A DNA stretch of 43,988 bases, from positions 1 through 43,988 of the IMG/VR virus record IMGVR_UViG_3300020438_003368; one strand, 5' to 3'. Positions 25,462-33,161 of this stretch are shown here, piece by piece. Each line of letters starts with the position of its first letter. Position 1 is the first letter of the stretch. This stretch comes from a virus. Made by a program: the position numbers and the translations under genes. Under the pieces are notes generated by a model. The model ran no database searches. It was not told where the DNA came from and saw only the letters and a program-made list of their open reading frames with translations.

Positions 25462-25618
25462 TACAGTCTCCGTTGAAATAAATTTTTATGTTTGTACACC
25501 CTTGACCTTCTAACATTTTTGCATAAGTATAAGGACCGACACTATGCATATCGCCCCTCATACTGTCTTTCCCATTTTGATGTAACCAAGTTAAGCTATA
25601 CTTACTTATAGCATCCAT
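25382..25618 (-). CDS. small protein with C-terminal QLELF
   Basis: A 78-residue protein, MDAISKYSLTWLHQNGKD, then SMRGDMHSVGPYTYAKMLEG and IYFNGDCIDHY. It ends RQLELF, matching the bacterial sliding-clamp-binding consensus QL(S/D)LF at the very C-terminus. The final 80 nt overlap the start of the next gene in a different frame. The N-terminal 55 residues look like a normal folded protein; whether the tail is functional or follows from the overlap is open. Confidence 0.6.
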   Translation of the reverse strand: MDAISKYSLTWLHQNGKDSMRGDMHSVGPYTYAKMLEGQGCTNIKIYFNGDCIDHYVQGRSTRNLSSVQDTPRQLELF

Positions 25619-25728
25619 CTAAAAATCCCCCAAGCCTGATGTGAGTCAATTAAAATTTCTAAGATATGTAGTCCTATATCAATGTACAATAAAACTAATA
25701 TCACCGTTACTGCTTTGAACTCTTCCAT
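25606..25728 (-). CDS. small single-pass membrane protein (40 aa)
   Basis: A 40-residue frame MEEFKAVTVILVLLYIDIGL and onward, filling the gap after iscA. One hydrophobic segment covers about 7-28. The ATG is preceded by AAGGCG at usual distance, and the end overlaps the next start by 13 nt in another frame. No family is recognised; support is from position, a plausible ribosome site and the membrane segment. Confidence 0.45.
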   Translation of the reverse strand: MEEFKAVTVILVLLYIDIGLHILEILIDSHQAWGIFRWML

Positions 25729-25738
25729 GTGTTCGCCT

Positions 25739-26047
25739 TTATATTGTAAAACTTACCCCACACCCACACGCATCTTGCACGTTTGGATTTGTTACTGTGA
25801 GATAAGACCCTATTAGTTCTTCGTTGTAGTCTATTGTACTGCCAAAGACTGCTACCTTAGCGGCTTCACCTACTACTATGAGATCGTCTACTAATCTATC
25901 AGTAATTTTTAAACCATCACAATAGCCCCAGTTGTACTCAAATCCCGCACAGCCGCTAGGCTTGAGGTCTAAGAGTACATACTTTTTATTTTTCTCAATA
26001 CGTTTGTAATTAAGATACTTCTTCGCACTCGCAGTTATAGTTAACAT
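25739..26047 (-). CDS. iscA: A-type iron-sulfur carrier (IscA/ErpA-like)
   Basis: A 102-residue HesB-fold protein that holds and passes Fe-S clusters to target proteins. The three conserved cysteines are in place: C33 in SGCAGFEY and C94, C96 in CGCGVSF. A further Cys, C43, is not usual. It overlaps iscU by 38 nt and follows it directly, so scaffold and carrier are made from one message. No cysteine desulfurase gene is visible, so sulfur would come from host IscS. Confidence 0.9.
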   Translation of the reverse strand: MLTITASAKKYLNYKRIEKNKKYVLLDLKPSGCAGFEYNWGYCDGLKITDRLVDDLIVVGEAAKVAVFGSTIDYNEELIGSYLTVTNPNVQDACGCGVSFTI

Positions 26048-26420
26048 TTTTACCCTTATAATCTTCTATAGCGGCTTTTATTGCATCTTCAGCTAATACA
26101 CTACAGTGGATCTTGACTGGGGGCAAGGAAAGTTCATCCGCAATCTCGGTGTTCTTGATTTGAAGAGCTGTATCAAGGGTTCTTCCCTTGACCCATTCGG
26201 TAAGGAGAGAACTTGAAGCAATTGCGGATCCACATCCGTAAGTTTTAAACTTAGCGTCTTCAATGATGTTCTCATTATTGACTCGTATTTGTAGTCGCAT
26301 AACATCCCCGCAAGCAGGTGCACCAACCATCCCCGTACCCACGGAGTTATCTCCTGCATCAAGTTTTCCAACGTTTCTTGGTCGTTCATAGTGATCCATC
26401 ACCTTATCAGAGTAAGCCAT
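26010..26420 (-). CDS. iscU: iron-sulfur cluster scaffold IscU
   Basis: A 136-residue scaffold. The start MAYSDKVMDHYERPRNVG is that of bacterial IscU, so the ATG at 26420 is chosen over a longer frame from 26477. Assembly-site residues occur at standard positions: C37 and D39 (GAPACGDVM), C63 (YGCGSAIASSS), H105 and C106; LPPVK before H105 is the HscA-binding motif. The whole is very close to enterobacterial IscU as I remember it, implying fairly recent capture. The tail after about 125 adds NYNCECEEVS with two extra Cys. It overlaps the polymerase gene by 14 nt. Confidence 0.95.
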   Translation of the reverse strand: MAYSDKVMDHYERPRNVGKLDAGDNSVGTGMVGAPACGDVMRLQIRVNNENIIEDAKFKTYGCGSAIASSSLLTEWVKGRTLDTALQIKNTEIADELSLPPVKIHCSVLAEDAIKAAIEDYKGKNVNYNCECEEVS

Positions 26421-28677
26421 ATTGTTTCTCAAATTTGCCCATTGAATAGTCGTCTCCGATATCGAAGTCACAACCAACGGGCGCTCCTGGGATGCTTACA
26501 CCCCTATCATACTGTACCCAGTATTTTAATCTGTTGCAGTATTCTTCTATTTCATGGTTTGGTACTTCTGCAAGAATAGAGTCGTGCACAAGTGCAAATA
26601 TACGAGCTTTCATGTTAGCTCCTTGTATATCATTGTGCATATCTATAGCCCCCAGAAGGTTAATATCGCTAGCAGCAGACTGCACCAGAAAGTTAAGACC
26701 AGACCTAATGCTATGACTTTTGATGCCCGCGTCAGACGATTTGACATTTGGTAATCTCCTTTTTCTGCCAAAGAAACTGTACACAAAGCCGTTCTGCTCT
26801 ATGAACCTGTGGTTATCGTTTATCCACTTCTTGAGTGCATGAAAGGACTGAAAGTAGTCATCGATAACTTCTTTTGCCTCGCTTTGACTAAAAAATGTAC
26901 CCGAGTCTTTTGTTACTTGTTCACTAATCTTCTTTGGGCCAGCACCGTACATAATGCCAAAGGTTACTGCTTTTGCGGCCTGTCTTTCCTTGCTAAATAG
27001 ACTTGCTACATCTTCTACTTCACACGGTAGGCGAAACACTGTCTTCGCAATACTACTATGAAAGTTGCCGCCAGAACGGAACACATCCATAAGTGCTTTG
27101 TCTTTAGCAAGAACTGCGGCAACATAAACCTCGGCTGTAGTCAAGTCCATTGCTACAATCTTGTGACCATGCGTTGCTTTGATACAGCCTTTTACAGCGG
27201 GGTTGTCCCGAGGAAGCTGTTGCATATTAAGCTTACCAGAAGAACTGAGCCTACCGCTAGTAGTACCGTGAAGGTTAAACGATGTCCGTAATCTGCGATC
27301 TCTATCCAGTTGCGGTATGATTTTGTCCAAATAAGTATTTTTAATTTTGGATCGTTGACGTATGTCAAGGATAAGTCCAGGAACTTCGGATTGACTGCTG
27401 AGCTCTCCGAGTACTTCCGCATCCGTAGAGTTTGCTCCCGTTCCAGTTTTCTTCCCAGTTGGGTGCAAGCCAAGGTAGTCAAAAAGAAGGGAACGTAACT
27501 GAACAGTAGAATTAGGGTTAAAATCTTTTCCATTGTGTTTCTCCCACTTTGAAATTGCTGGGTTCTGATACAGTTTTACTACTGCTTCATCGATCTGAGT
27601 TTGCATTAACTCCTGTGACTTGTAAAGTCTCATCTTATCAAAAGGAACGCCGTTGTCCTGTGCGTCTATAAGGAAACGAGTACCTGGGATAAGAATATTA
27701 TCATATACCCACTTAAGTTTAGTATTTTCTTTAATTTTCTTGAACTTATCATAAATAAGATAAGTGCACAAAGCATCCATTGCTGCGTATGTTTTCATTA
27801 CGTCAAACGGAATAGACCCCCACTGGAAGTCTCCTTTTAGGATGCCGTTTTCTTTTCTATATTGATCCATCCAATCATACATAGGCTTCTCGTAGTCGCC
27901 ATATGGTGTAAATCGAATAGATAACTGCTTTAGACCGTGCCCTCCGGGATTCTCGTCTATGAGATAGTGGAGCAACATGGTGTCTTCTATTCTTGGAAAT
28001 TCAAAGTTGAAGTGGTACTGAAAGAACGCCACGTCAAACTTTGCGTTATGAAATACTACTCGCTTTTTATTGAATAGCTCTTGAAGCAACTTTTCGCTTT
28101 CTTCATCAAAACAGTCTGTTGAAATATAAGCTCCTCTACAGCCGTCGTAGCAAAGCGAAATGCCCAATATGTGCCCATCGCGAGGATACAGCCCAGTTGT
28201 TTCAGAGTCAAGCGCAATAAAAGTGCCAGAGTGTGCAATGGCTTTTCGAATGAAATCGTTACATTCTCCTGTATCTTGAATCCCAAAGGCAATCGATTCA
28301 TCTATTATAACCTCCTCTATTTCTCCATTGATGTATTTTATAATACTATCCTTAGAGTCTTCCCATGTTTTGCGAGCTTCAGGTTTGAACTTAAGCATCG
28401 CAGGATTTATTACTGGCAAAAACTTTTTCTCGACTTTCTTACCAGAATATTCTGTAACTGAGTTTATTTTTGTAAAGTATTTTAATGCATCACTTCCAAC
28501 TAGAACAACCCAGTCGTATAGCTCATCATCAAAATCAATATCACAATCTCGTTTTAATACTTTCTTTATAGTAGGATCAGAACATAATTGATACTGGTCA
28601 AACTCAAACGCACCATCAAATTCTCTTTTGAAATCAGTCCTACTTGGTTTAGTTTCTACTAAGGCAACTCTAGCCAT
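26407..28677 (-). CDS. polA: family A DNA polymerase with 3'-5' exonuclease
   Basis: A 756-residue replicative polymerase. Proofreading domain: D157/E159 (ALDSETTGL), N211/D215 (HNAKFDVAFF) and YAAMD in Exo III. Polymerase domain: motif A MDLTTAEVYVAA (about 510), motif B RQAAKAVTFGIMYG (about 565), motif C ALVHDS (about 695). Motif B has Phe at the position of E. coli F762. Motif C has HDS instead of the usual HDE. The first 125 residues, with VVLVGSDALKYF and PVINPAMLKFKPE, resemble a uracil-DNA-glycosylase-fold domain. The 5' nuclease is a separate gene. Confidence 0.92.
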   Translation of the reverse strand: MARVALVETKPSRTDFKREFDGAFEFDQYQLCSDPTIKKVLKRDCDIDFDDELYDWVVLVGSDALKYFTKINSVTEYSGKKVEKKFLPVINPAMLKFKPEARKTWEDSKDSIIKYINGEIEEVIIDESIAFGIQDTGECNDFIRKAIAHSGTFIALDSETTGLYPRDGHILGISLCYDGCRGAYISTDCFDEESEKLLQELFNKKRVVFHNAKFDVAFFQYHFNFEFPRIEDTMLLHYLIDENPGGHGLKQLSIRFTPYGDYEKPMYDWMDQYRKENGILKGDFQWGSIPFDVMKTYAAMDALCTYLIYDKFKKIKENTKLKWVYDNILIPGTRFLIDAQDNGVPFDKMRLYKSQELMQTQIDEAVVKLYQNPAISKWEKHNGKDFNPNSTVQLRSLLFDYLGLHPTGKKTGTGANSTDAEVLGELSSQSEVPGLILDIRQRSKIKNTYLDKIIPQLDRDRRLRTSFNLHGTTSGRLSSSGKLNMQQLPRDNPAVKGCIKATHGHKIVAMDLTTAEVYVAAVLAKDKALMDVFRSGGNFHSSIAKTVFRLPCEVEDVASLFSKERQAAKAVTFGIMYGAGPKKISEQVTKDSGTFFSQSEAKEVIDDYFQSFHALKKWINDNHRFIEQNGFVYSFFGRKRRLPNVKSSDAGIKSHSIRSGLNFLVQSAASDINLLGAIDMHNDIQGANMKARIFALVHDSILAEVPNHEIEEYCNRLKYWVQYDRGVSIPGAPVGCDFDIGDDYSMGKFEKQYGLL

Positions 28678-29497
28678 ATAACTTCTTCCTTAATTTATCT
28701 ACTTGAAGTTGACTAAGCGCACCCGGATCTGTATCTTGTAGAAAGATATTCCGAGCTACGAGACCAGCTTTCTCACACTCAGTCGATAATGTTTCTGCGG
28801 CTTTTTGTCCCGCATCGTCTCCATCAAAGAAGACTTCTACATACTCTGCCCCTTGTACTCGGAGCATTGATAGCTTTGTTTCATTGTAGTTATTTGTTCC
28901 AAAGCAACATACAGCATTTGTAAGACCTTTGTCATGTAAATTTATCATGTCAAAGATACCTTCTACCAAGATAACTGAGCCTCGAAAGAACTCTACTATT
29001 GGAAAGAAGGGAAGTTTTGCACCTGGTGGTGTAAACTTATACTTAGGTCTTCCATCTCCTGTATGTCGTCCCTGAAATGCAACTACACGCCCTGCTATGT
29101 CTCTTATAGGAAAAACAATTCTTCCTACATAGTCTGAAGCAGGGTGTTGAAACGCTTCAAACTTTCTGTAGGTTTCTGGACGAATATTTCTCCAGTTTCC
29201 TACATACGGTAAACTATTTTGAGGGAAGGACAAACCAACACTTTCAGAGCGCTTTTGTAAAAGTTTTTTCTTAAAGAGTTCCCTCTTCTGTTGTAATTGG
29301 TTTGCCCTTTCTCCAAAATGGTTAAACAAACTTCCTTTGTAACCACATGAAAAACAATTAAAGATACCAGTAATTTGATCAACTCTCATACTAGGATTCT
29401 TATCTTCGTGTTCTGGATTTAAACAACGTACCAGAAAGTCTCCTCCTTTCGGAAGAAAGTAAATGTTTTTATCTTGTAAAAGTGTTTCTACATTCAC
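28670..29497 (-). CDS. DnaG-type primase
   Basis: A 275-residue primase making RNA primers for the fork. An N-terminal CHC2 zinc finger has C25, H30, C48 and C51 (CFSCGYKG). The Toprim core has VILVEGIFDMINL and FFDGDDAGQKAAE with the metal-binding Glu and Asp. It is shorter than bacterial DnaG because the C-terminal helicase-binding domain is absent. GTG start in GTGA shared with the upstream small gene; overlaps polA by 8 nt. The helicase is encoded separately at 30199-31554. Confidence 0.9.
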   Translation of the reverse strand: MNVETLLQDKNIYFLPKGGDFLVRCLNPEHEDKNPSMRVDQITGIFNCFSCGYKGSLFNHFGERANQLQQKRELFKKKLLQKRSESVGLSFPQNSLPYVGNWRNIRPETYRKFEAFQHPASDYVGRIVFPIRDIAGRVVAFQGRHTGDGRPKYKFTPPGAKLPFFPIVEFFRGSVILVEGIFDMINLHDKGLTNAVCCFGTNNYNETKLSMLRVQGAEYVEVFFDGDDAGQKAAETLSTECEKAGLVARNIFLQDTDPGALSQLQVDKLRKKLYG

Positions 29498-29652
29498 CAG
29501 CTAGGATTCTCATCTTCATTGTCAGGGTGTGGTTCATTTTCTTTGGGTGGCTTGGATTCATCTTCTCCGTTGCGACCCCGCTCACGATTTCCATCGGAGT
29601 TCAGTTCAGTTAAGTCTTGTTGTGTAAATTTAAAGTCAGGTGCTAGTCCCAA
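29494..29652 (-). CDS. small acidic protein (52 aa), probable TTG start
   Basis: A 52-residue frame directly before the primase: MGLAPDFKFTQQDLTELNSD, then a low-complexity hydrophilic tail full of Glu, Asp, Asn, Pro and Lys ending PSW. There is no ATG; a TTG at 29652 has GGAGG 10 nt upstream, and an ATT three bases earlier is possible. Its TGA overlaps the primase GTG (GTGA), the coupling used by real genes in this run. It is probably disordered. Function unknown. Confidence 0.45.
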   Translation of the reverse strand: MGLAPDFKFTQQDLTELNSDGNRERGRNGEDESKPPKENEPHPDNEDENPSW

Positions 29653-29846
29653 AATTTTGTGCCCTCCGGTACCATTCTTGGAGTACAGTACGCAGTTACT
29701 AAAGCCTGAGTGCCTCTGTACTTGCGTGTTGTATGTCCACGTTCTATTCTATCGGAAAAATAATTACATCTATTTATATCACGAAAGTACATATTTGTAG
29801 TCGGCTCTTTTTCACCGTCTACGATTACTACAAGAAGAAACGCCAT
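29643..29846 (-). CDS. conserved small phage protein (67 aa)
   Basis: A short protein MAFLLVVIVDGEKEPTTNMY with FRDINRCNYFSDRIERG and ALVTAYCTPRMVP. The pattern of a hydrophobic start, YFxDxxxCxYF and AYC near the end is one I recall from small proteins of marine phages. The ATG at 29846 fits the family start; a GTG at 29852, overlapping the previous stop, would add two residues. No strong ribosome site is visible for either. Function unknown. Confidence 0.6.
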   Translation of the reverse strand: MAFLLVVIVDGEKEPTTNMYFRDINRCNYFSDRIERGHTTRKYRGTQALVTAYCTPRMVPEGTKFWD

Positions 29847-29851
29847 TAACA

Positions 29852-30136
29852 CTACTTGCCGATATCCTCTATGCTGTCTTTACTAATTACTTGGTAAGCA
29901 CCCTTGTTATACGCAGGTGCAATTGTATATCCAGAAGAAGCCTCTACCTTCCAGTCCTGTCTAGGCACGGGCTTGTAGGGCGTGAGAGGTGCTGACGGAT
30001 AGTCAGGTGTCTCTCTTCTAGTTACTGGATCTTCTGCATGGAGTTGCATAAACTGAACCCTTCTCTTGGAAGGATTAGAAAATGTTTTTCTCTTTCTACC
30101 ACTGGGTGAATATCTGATACTGCCTTTCACAATCAT
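29852..30136 (-). CDS. conserved basic phage protein (94 aa)
   Basis: A 94-residue, strongly basic protein: MIVKGSIRYSPSGRKRKTFS at the start, a Pro-rich middle (DYPSAPLTPYKPVPRQD) and a C-terminal YNKGAYQVISKD. The GRKRKT start followed by a YNKGxYQV end occurs in small proteins of many marine phages near replication genes. TGGAGG lies before the ATG, and a family promoter at 30161-30189 gives it a leader of about 20 nt. Function unknown; nucleic acid binding is possible from charge. Confidence 0.65.
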   Translation of the reverse strand: MIVKGSIRYSPSGRKRKTFSNPSKRRVQFMQLHAEDPVTRRETPDYPSAPLTPYKPVPRQDWKVEASSGYTIAPAYNKGAYQVISKDSIEDIGK

Positions 30137-30160
30137 AAAGCCTCCACATTTTGAATATAT

Positions 30161-30189
30161 ATTATACTAAATTTATATACAAATGTCAA
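30161..30189 (-). promoter_or_regulatory. sigma-70-like promoter of the shared family
   Basis: On the - strand: A-rich block, TTC, TTGACA (30184-30189), 17-nt spacer, TATAAT (30161-30166). It starts directly after the helicase stop and should drive the basic protein, primase and polymerase genes. A ribosome site TGGAGG follows in the leader. Confidence 0.85.
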
Positions 30190-30198
30190 GAACTATTT

Positions 30199-31554
30199 TT
30201 ATATGTCGTTTATTTCTTCACCAGTTTTTTGATCACTATCCTCTTTCTCGCTAGGAGTAAGTGCAGTTTCTGGACCGATTTTAAGGGTTTCCCAATCCAT
30301 TGTAGAAGAGAAAGAACGCATAGCGGCTGCTCTCATTTTTACACAGTTGAAGGTAATACAATTATCTTCTTGTGCCCAAGTTTCAAGACTGTATGCGGCA
30401 TCAGCAGCATCCAGTATTCCCTTGGCAAAGCGAGCTTCACCGCTAGCGTCAGTTTGGTATGGCGAGAATACTGGGGTTTCGTACTCTTGTGCCATACTTT
30501 TAAGTGCCTTACTAACCTCTATCTGTTCCGTCCAATCATATTGACCTCCCCGAGAGGGCATACTTGAACGTTTTACTTGATTGATGTAGTCAACGATAAT
30601 CACGCCAACATCCATCTTACTTTTTACTTTTTTATCAAGTTCAGATCGTATCTTGGAGATAGTCAAGCTAGGGTCATAAATTACATCTAACTGTTGAGTT
30701 GGGAGAAGCTCACAGCTAGTTTTTAATTTATCGTGAAACTGCTCAAAGTTCCGATGTTCTCGGTACTCTGCAAGTCTCTCTTGACTGTCTTTGTATCTTC
30801 CAGCCCACCATCCAGCTACCATTTCCCACTCAGGTATGCTGAGGTTCTTTGTGCGAAGCCTAGAAAAGGGCACGCCAGTGGCAATCGAACAACACCTTTG
30901 CAGTATTGCACGACTATCCATTTCAATAGTGAAATATAAGGCAGACTTACCAGAAGCATATACGCTGTTAGCAATATTAGCACAGGTAATAGATTTCCCT
31001 GCCCCTCGACGGCCACCTACAAGGATCAAGTCTCGGGGGGAGAACGTGATCTCTTGATCGTGGTCAGTATTTAAGCCAAGAGGCAGGTACTTTCCAATTT
31101 CCTCATCTGGTTCAAACAAGGGAATACGTTGCATACTCTCTTGTGGTTCTTGAAGCTCTACTTTGTCTTCGATATCAAGAACTATTTGATGTAGATGATT
31201 CACTGATTCTTCTGCATCTTCAAAAGATATAGAATTATCAACATATTCCTCAAGAGAATTGAGTATCTCTTTCTGAGTATACTCATTCTTGAGGTATTGT
31301 AGAAGCATATAGGGTTCGGCTTCCACATCAACAGCATCTATGGCAAAGAGTAATTCTTTGGTAGATGTGTCACGGATCTCGAACTTTAGATCCTCTATCG
31401 TTGGGAGCTGGTGAAACTTCTCGCAGTGTTTATCTATCTCTGTAAAGAGACGATGGTATGCAGAAGGCAAATAGTGCTTGCGAGTGGAAGACCAAGACTC
31501 AAAGTCTTGCAGGTCTAAGACTTGCTTTAGGTAAGCACTAGCTATATTCACCAA
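30199..31554 (-). CDS. replicative DNA helicase, DnaB/gp41-like
   Basis: A 451-residue RecA-fold helicase that unwinds DNA at the fork. Walker A is GRRGAGKS (181-188), Walker B VGVIIVDYINQV (about 312-323), with a downstream SKALKSMAQEYETPVF segment and Arg/Gln-containing YQTDASGEARFA as the H4/arginine-finger region. The N-terminal 140 residues are helical and would form the hexamer collar. Translation starts at TTG (31554) or the next codon GTG, after a GGGGGA ribosome-like site. It lies just past an intrinsic terminator, so it may rely on read-through. Confidence 0.88.
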   Translation of the reverse strand: MVNIASAYLKQVLDLQDFESWSSTRKHYLPSAYHRLFTEIDKHCEKFHQLPTIEDLKFEIRDTSTKELLFAIDAVDVEAEPYMLLQYLKNEYTQKEILNSLEEYVDNSISFEDAEESVNHLHQIVLDIEDKVELQEPQESMQRIPLFEPDEEIGKYLPLGLNTDHDQEITFSPRDLILVGGRRGAGKSITCANIANSVYASGKSALYFTIEMDSRAILQRCCSIATGVPFSRLRTKNLSIPEWEMVAGWWAGRYKDSQERLAEYREHRNFEQFHDKLKTSCELLPTQQLDVIYDPSLTISKIRSELDKKVKSKMDVGVIIVDYINQVKRSSMPSRGGQYDWTEQIEVSKALKSMAQEYETPVFSPYQTDASGEARFAKGILDAADAAYSLETWAQEDNCITFNCVKMRAAAMRSFSSTMDWETLKIGPETALTPSEKEDSDQKTGEEINDI

Positions 31555-31564
31555 TTCCCCCGAT

Positions 31565-31601
31565 AAAAATACAGCCGCAATGACCCCTCACTACGGCTGT
31601 A
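31565..31601 (-). terminator. intrinsic terminator before the helicase gene
   Basis: On the - strand an 8-bp perfect stem TACAGCCG/CGGCTGTA with a 16-nt loop is followed by TTTTTAT. It lies after the Myb-like repeat gene and 11 nt before the helicase start, so it probably reduces helicase expression relative to the gene upstream. Confidence 0.7.
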
Positions 31602-31620
31602 GAATTAACACTATTTTAAT

Positions 31621-32352
31621 TTAAGATGCTGCTGCTTTTTCTTTTTTAGCCGCACCATCATAATCAGACGCTGTAAGCCCTCTTCGGGTCAACATAGTCT
31701 TTACGCCTCGTGCAGTTTTACCGATTTGCTCTGCAATCGCTTCAACTGTCATTTCGGAGACATCACCTAGATCGGCAAGAGGATCGCTCTTTGCTGAGCC
31801 TTTGGTATGCTCTTGGCGGGGGATAGCATCAATGTCGCCAGAACGTAATAGGCTGAGAGCCTTACCACGTACACTGTTTACACTTCGATCAAGGGCTTCT
31901 GCGATTGCTTCCACAAACGCTCCGTCATTGACCATAGTTACGAAGGTTACTTCCTCATCAGGGGAGTAAGTTCGTACAGTCTCCACTTTGGGAGCTGGCT
32001 TAACATGACCAGTAAGTTCCATAGATAGAATCTTACCTTGAATAGACTTAGCACTAAATGCTCCGCCTTCAAAATTATCTGCAATCTGAGCGTAGGTGTA
32101 CTCACCGCTGTTGTCAGAAACAAAAGCTGAAAGAGTAGATTCTTGGCTTTCAGAAAAAGCACGAGTGCTCTTTGCTGAAGCAAGTTCTACTTCAAAGCCC
32201 ATCTTTCTCAGCTTGCTAGAAACTGATCGTGTAGTAGTCTCAAGTTGATCTGCTGCTTCTGCAACAGTATCTTGAGATACTGGGGATTCATCACCGACAA
32301 AATTAGTGAGCTCGTCGGTACGCTCATCAGTCCACTTAGGCAGTGTTGCCAT
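31621..32352 (-). CDS. Myb/SANT-like repeat DNA-binding protein
   Basis: A 243-residue protein of four related helical repeats, each ending in a recognition-helix-like phrase: TTRSVSSKLRKMGFE, SAKSIQGKILSMEL, SVNSVRGKALSLLRSG and TARGVKTMLTRRGLT. Repeats 1-3 begin with W/F/Y-[TS]-x-[DE], as in Myb/SANT domains. A Lys/Ala tail follows. Such proteins are frequent and highly conserved in marine phages. It probably binds phage DNA in transcription or packaging; that is inference. It is followed by a terminator and overlaps ligase part 2 by 17 nt. Confidence 0.65.
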   Translation of the reverse strand: MATLPKWTDERTDELTNFVGDESPVSQDTVAEAADQLETTTRSVSSKLRKMGFEVELASAKSTRAFSESQESTLSAFVSDNSGEYTYAQIADNFEGGAFSAKSIQGKILSMELTGHVKPAPKVETVRTYSPDEEVTFVTMVNDGAFVEAIAEALDRSVNSVRGKALSLLRSGDIDAIPRQEHTKGSAKSDPLADLGDVSEMTVEAIAEQIGKTARGVKTMLTRRGLTASDYDGAAKKEKAAAS

Positions 32353-33103
32353 TTTGTTCTCCTATCAAATCAATTAGATTTGTTATTATTGTAATGCCCT
32401 TATCTCGGGCGTTCTTTGTTTTTGCGGATTCTATTCCTGACTCATTGACAAGAATAGTTACGTCCTTTGTTATTGAACTCTTTACTTGGTAGCCCTTACC
32501 TTCCAAAGCATTTGTAGCATCTGCCTTAGTTTTATAACTCGAAAGTTTACCACTAATACAGACTACCCCTGCGGTTAAGATAGGCGTGGGCTTTTCAAAA
32601 GTCCAAGTAAAAGGTAGTTTCTCTAAGTTGCTTAAAAACTCCTTTGAGTACCAGTTAAGCAGGCTCTCAGTAGCTTTCGGCCCAAGACCTGCTTTCTTAC
32701 ATTTGTCCGCAGTAAGATCAAAGAGGTTACTGATTTGGGTGGACAATTTTTGTGCCGCAGTCTTTCCGATTAAAGGAATACTAAAAGCTGGTAATACTTC
32801 ATTCATACTAGCTTTCTTTGAGCTGTTTATTTCTCGTAGAAGTTTTATTGCTAGCTTTTCAGAGGAAAGAGCATCTCTTAACTCCAGATAAGTCATATCG
32901 TAGATAGACTGAAAAGAGGAGAGGTCTAGCTTTTCAATGCTCTTCGGGCCGAGACCCTTGATCTTTAGTGACTTTGCGAAATGCTCAATTCGTTTCTGAA
33001 CTTGTGCAGGACACAGAGTGTTTAAGCAATAAAGCAAGTCATTCTTCCACTCAAGTGAAGAATCACAAGAGGGGCAAAATTCTGGAGCAATTATCGCTTG
33101 CAT
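32336..33103 (-). CDS. NAD-dependent DNA ligase, C-terminal part
   Basis: A 255-residue protein corresponding to the distal half of LigA: a four-Cys zinc finger (C10, C13, C26, C31), helix-hairpin-helix repeats (IKGLGPKSIEKL, LIGKTAAQKL, GLGPKATESL) and a BRCT domain (about 175-255, VVCISGKLSSYKTKADA). It has no adenylation residue and must work with the part encoded at 33162-34115. The split falls between the OB fold and the zinc finger; T5-like phages also carry a two-gene ligase. Confidence 0.88.
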   Translation of the reverse strand: MQAIIAPEFCPSCDSSLEWKNDLLYCLNTLCPAQVQKRIEHFAKSLKIKGLGPKSIEKLDLSSFQSIYDMTYLELRDALSSEKLAIKLLREINSSKKASMNEVLPAFSIPLIGKTAAQKLSTQISNLFDLTADKCKKAGLGPKATESLLNWYSKEFLSNLEKLPFTWTFEKPTPILTAGVVCISGKLSSYKTKADATNALEGKGYQVKSSITKDVTILVNESGIESAKTKNARDKGITIITNLIDLIGEQNGNTA

Positions 33104-33129
33104 AAAGATTTCTCTGAAAATGAAAATAT

Positions 33130-33158
33130 ATTATATCTAAATTTAGGTTTCATGTCAA
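33130..33158 (-). promoter_or_regulatory. sigma-70-like promoter between the ligase halves
   Basis: On the - strand: TTGACA (33153-33158), 17-nt spacer, TATAAT (33130-33135), with the shared A-rich upstream block. It begins right after the stop of the adenylation half, giving the zinc-finger/BRCT half its own transcript with a leader of about 20 nt. Confidence 0.85.
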
Positions 33159-33161
33159 GAA

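Noticed and set aside
26421-26477. Longer IscU start
   Set aside because: Bacterial IscU begins MAYS-x-KV, which matches the ATG at 26420; the upstream part lies within the polymerase C-terminus.
29643-29652. Frameshift joining the 67-residue and 52-residue proteins before the primase
   Set aside because: Each half looks complete: the first has the usual family end, and the second has its own ribosome site and overlaps the primase start; they are listed separately.
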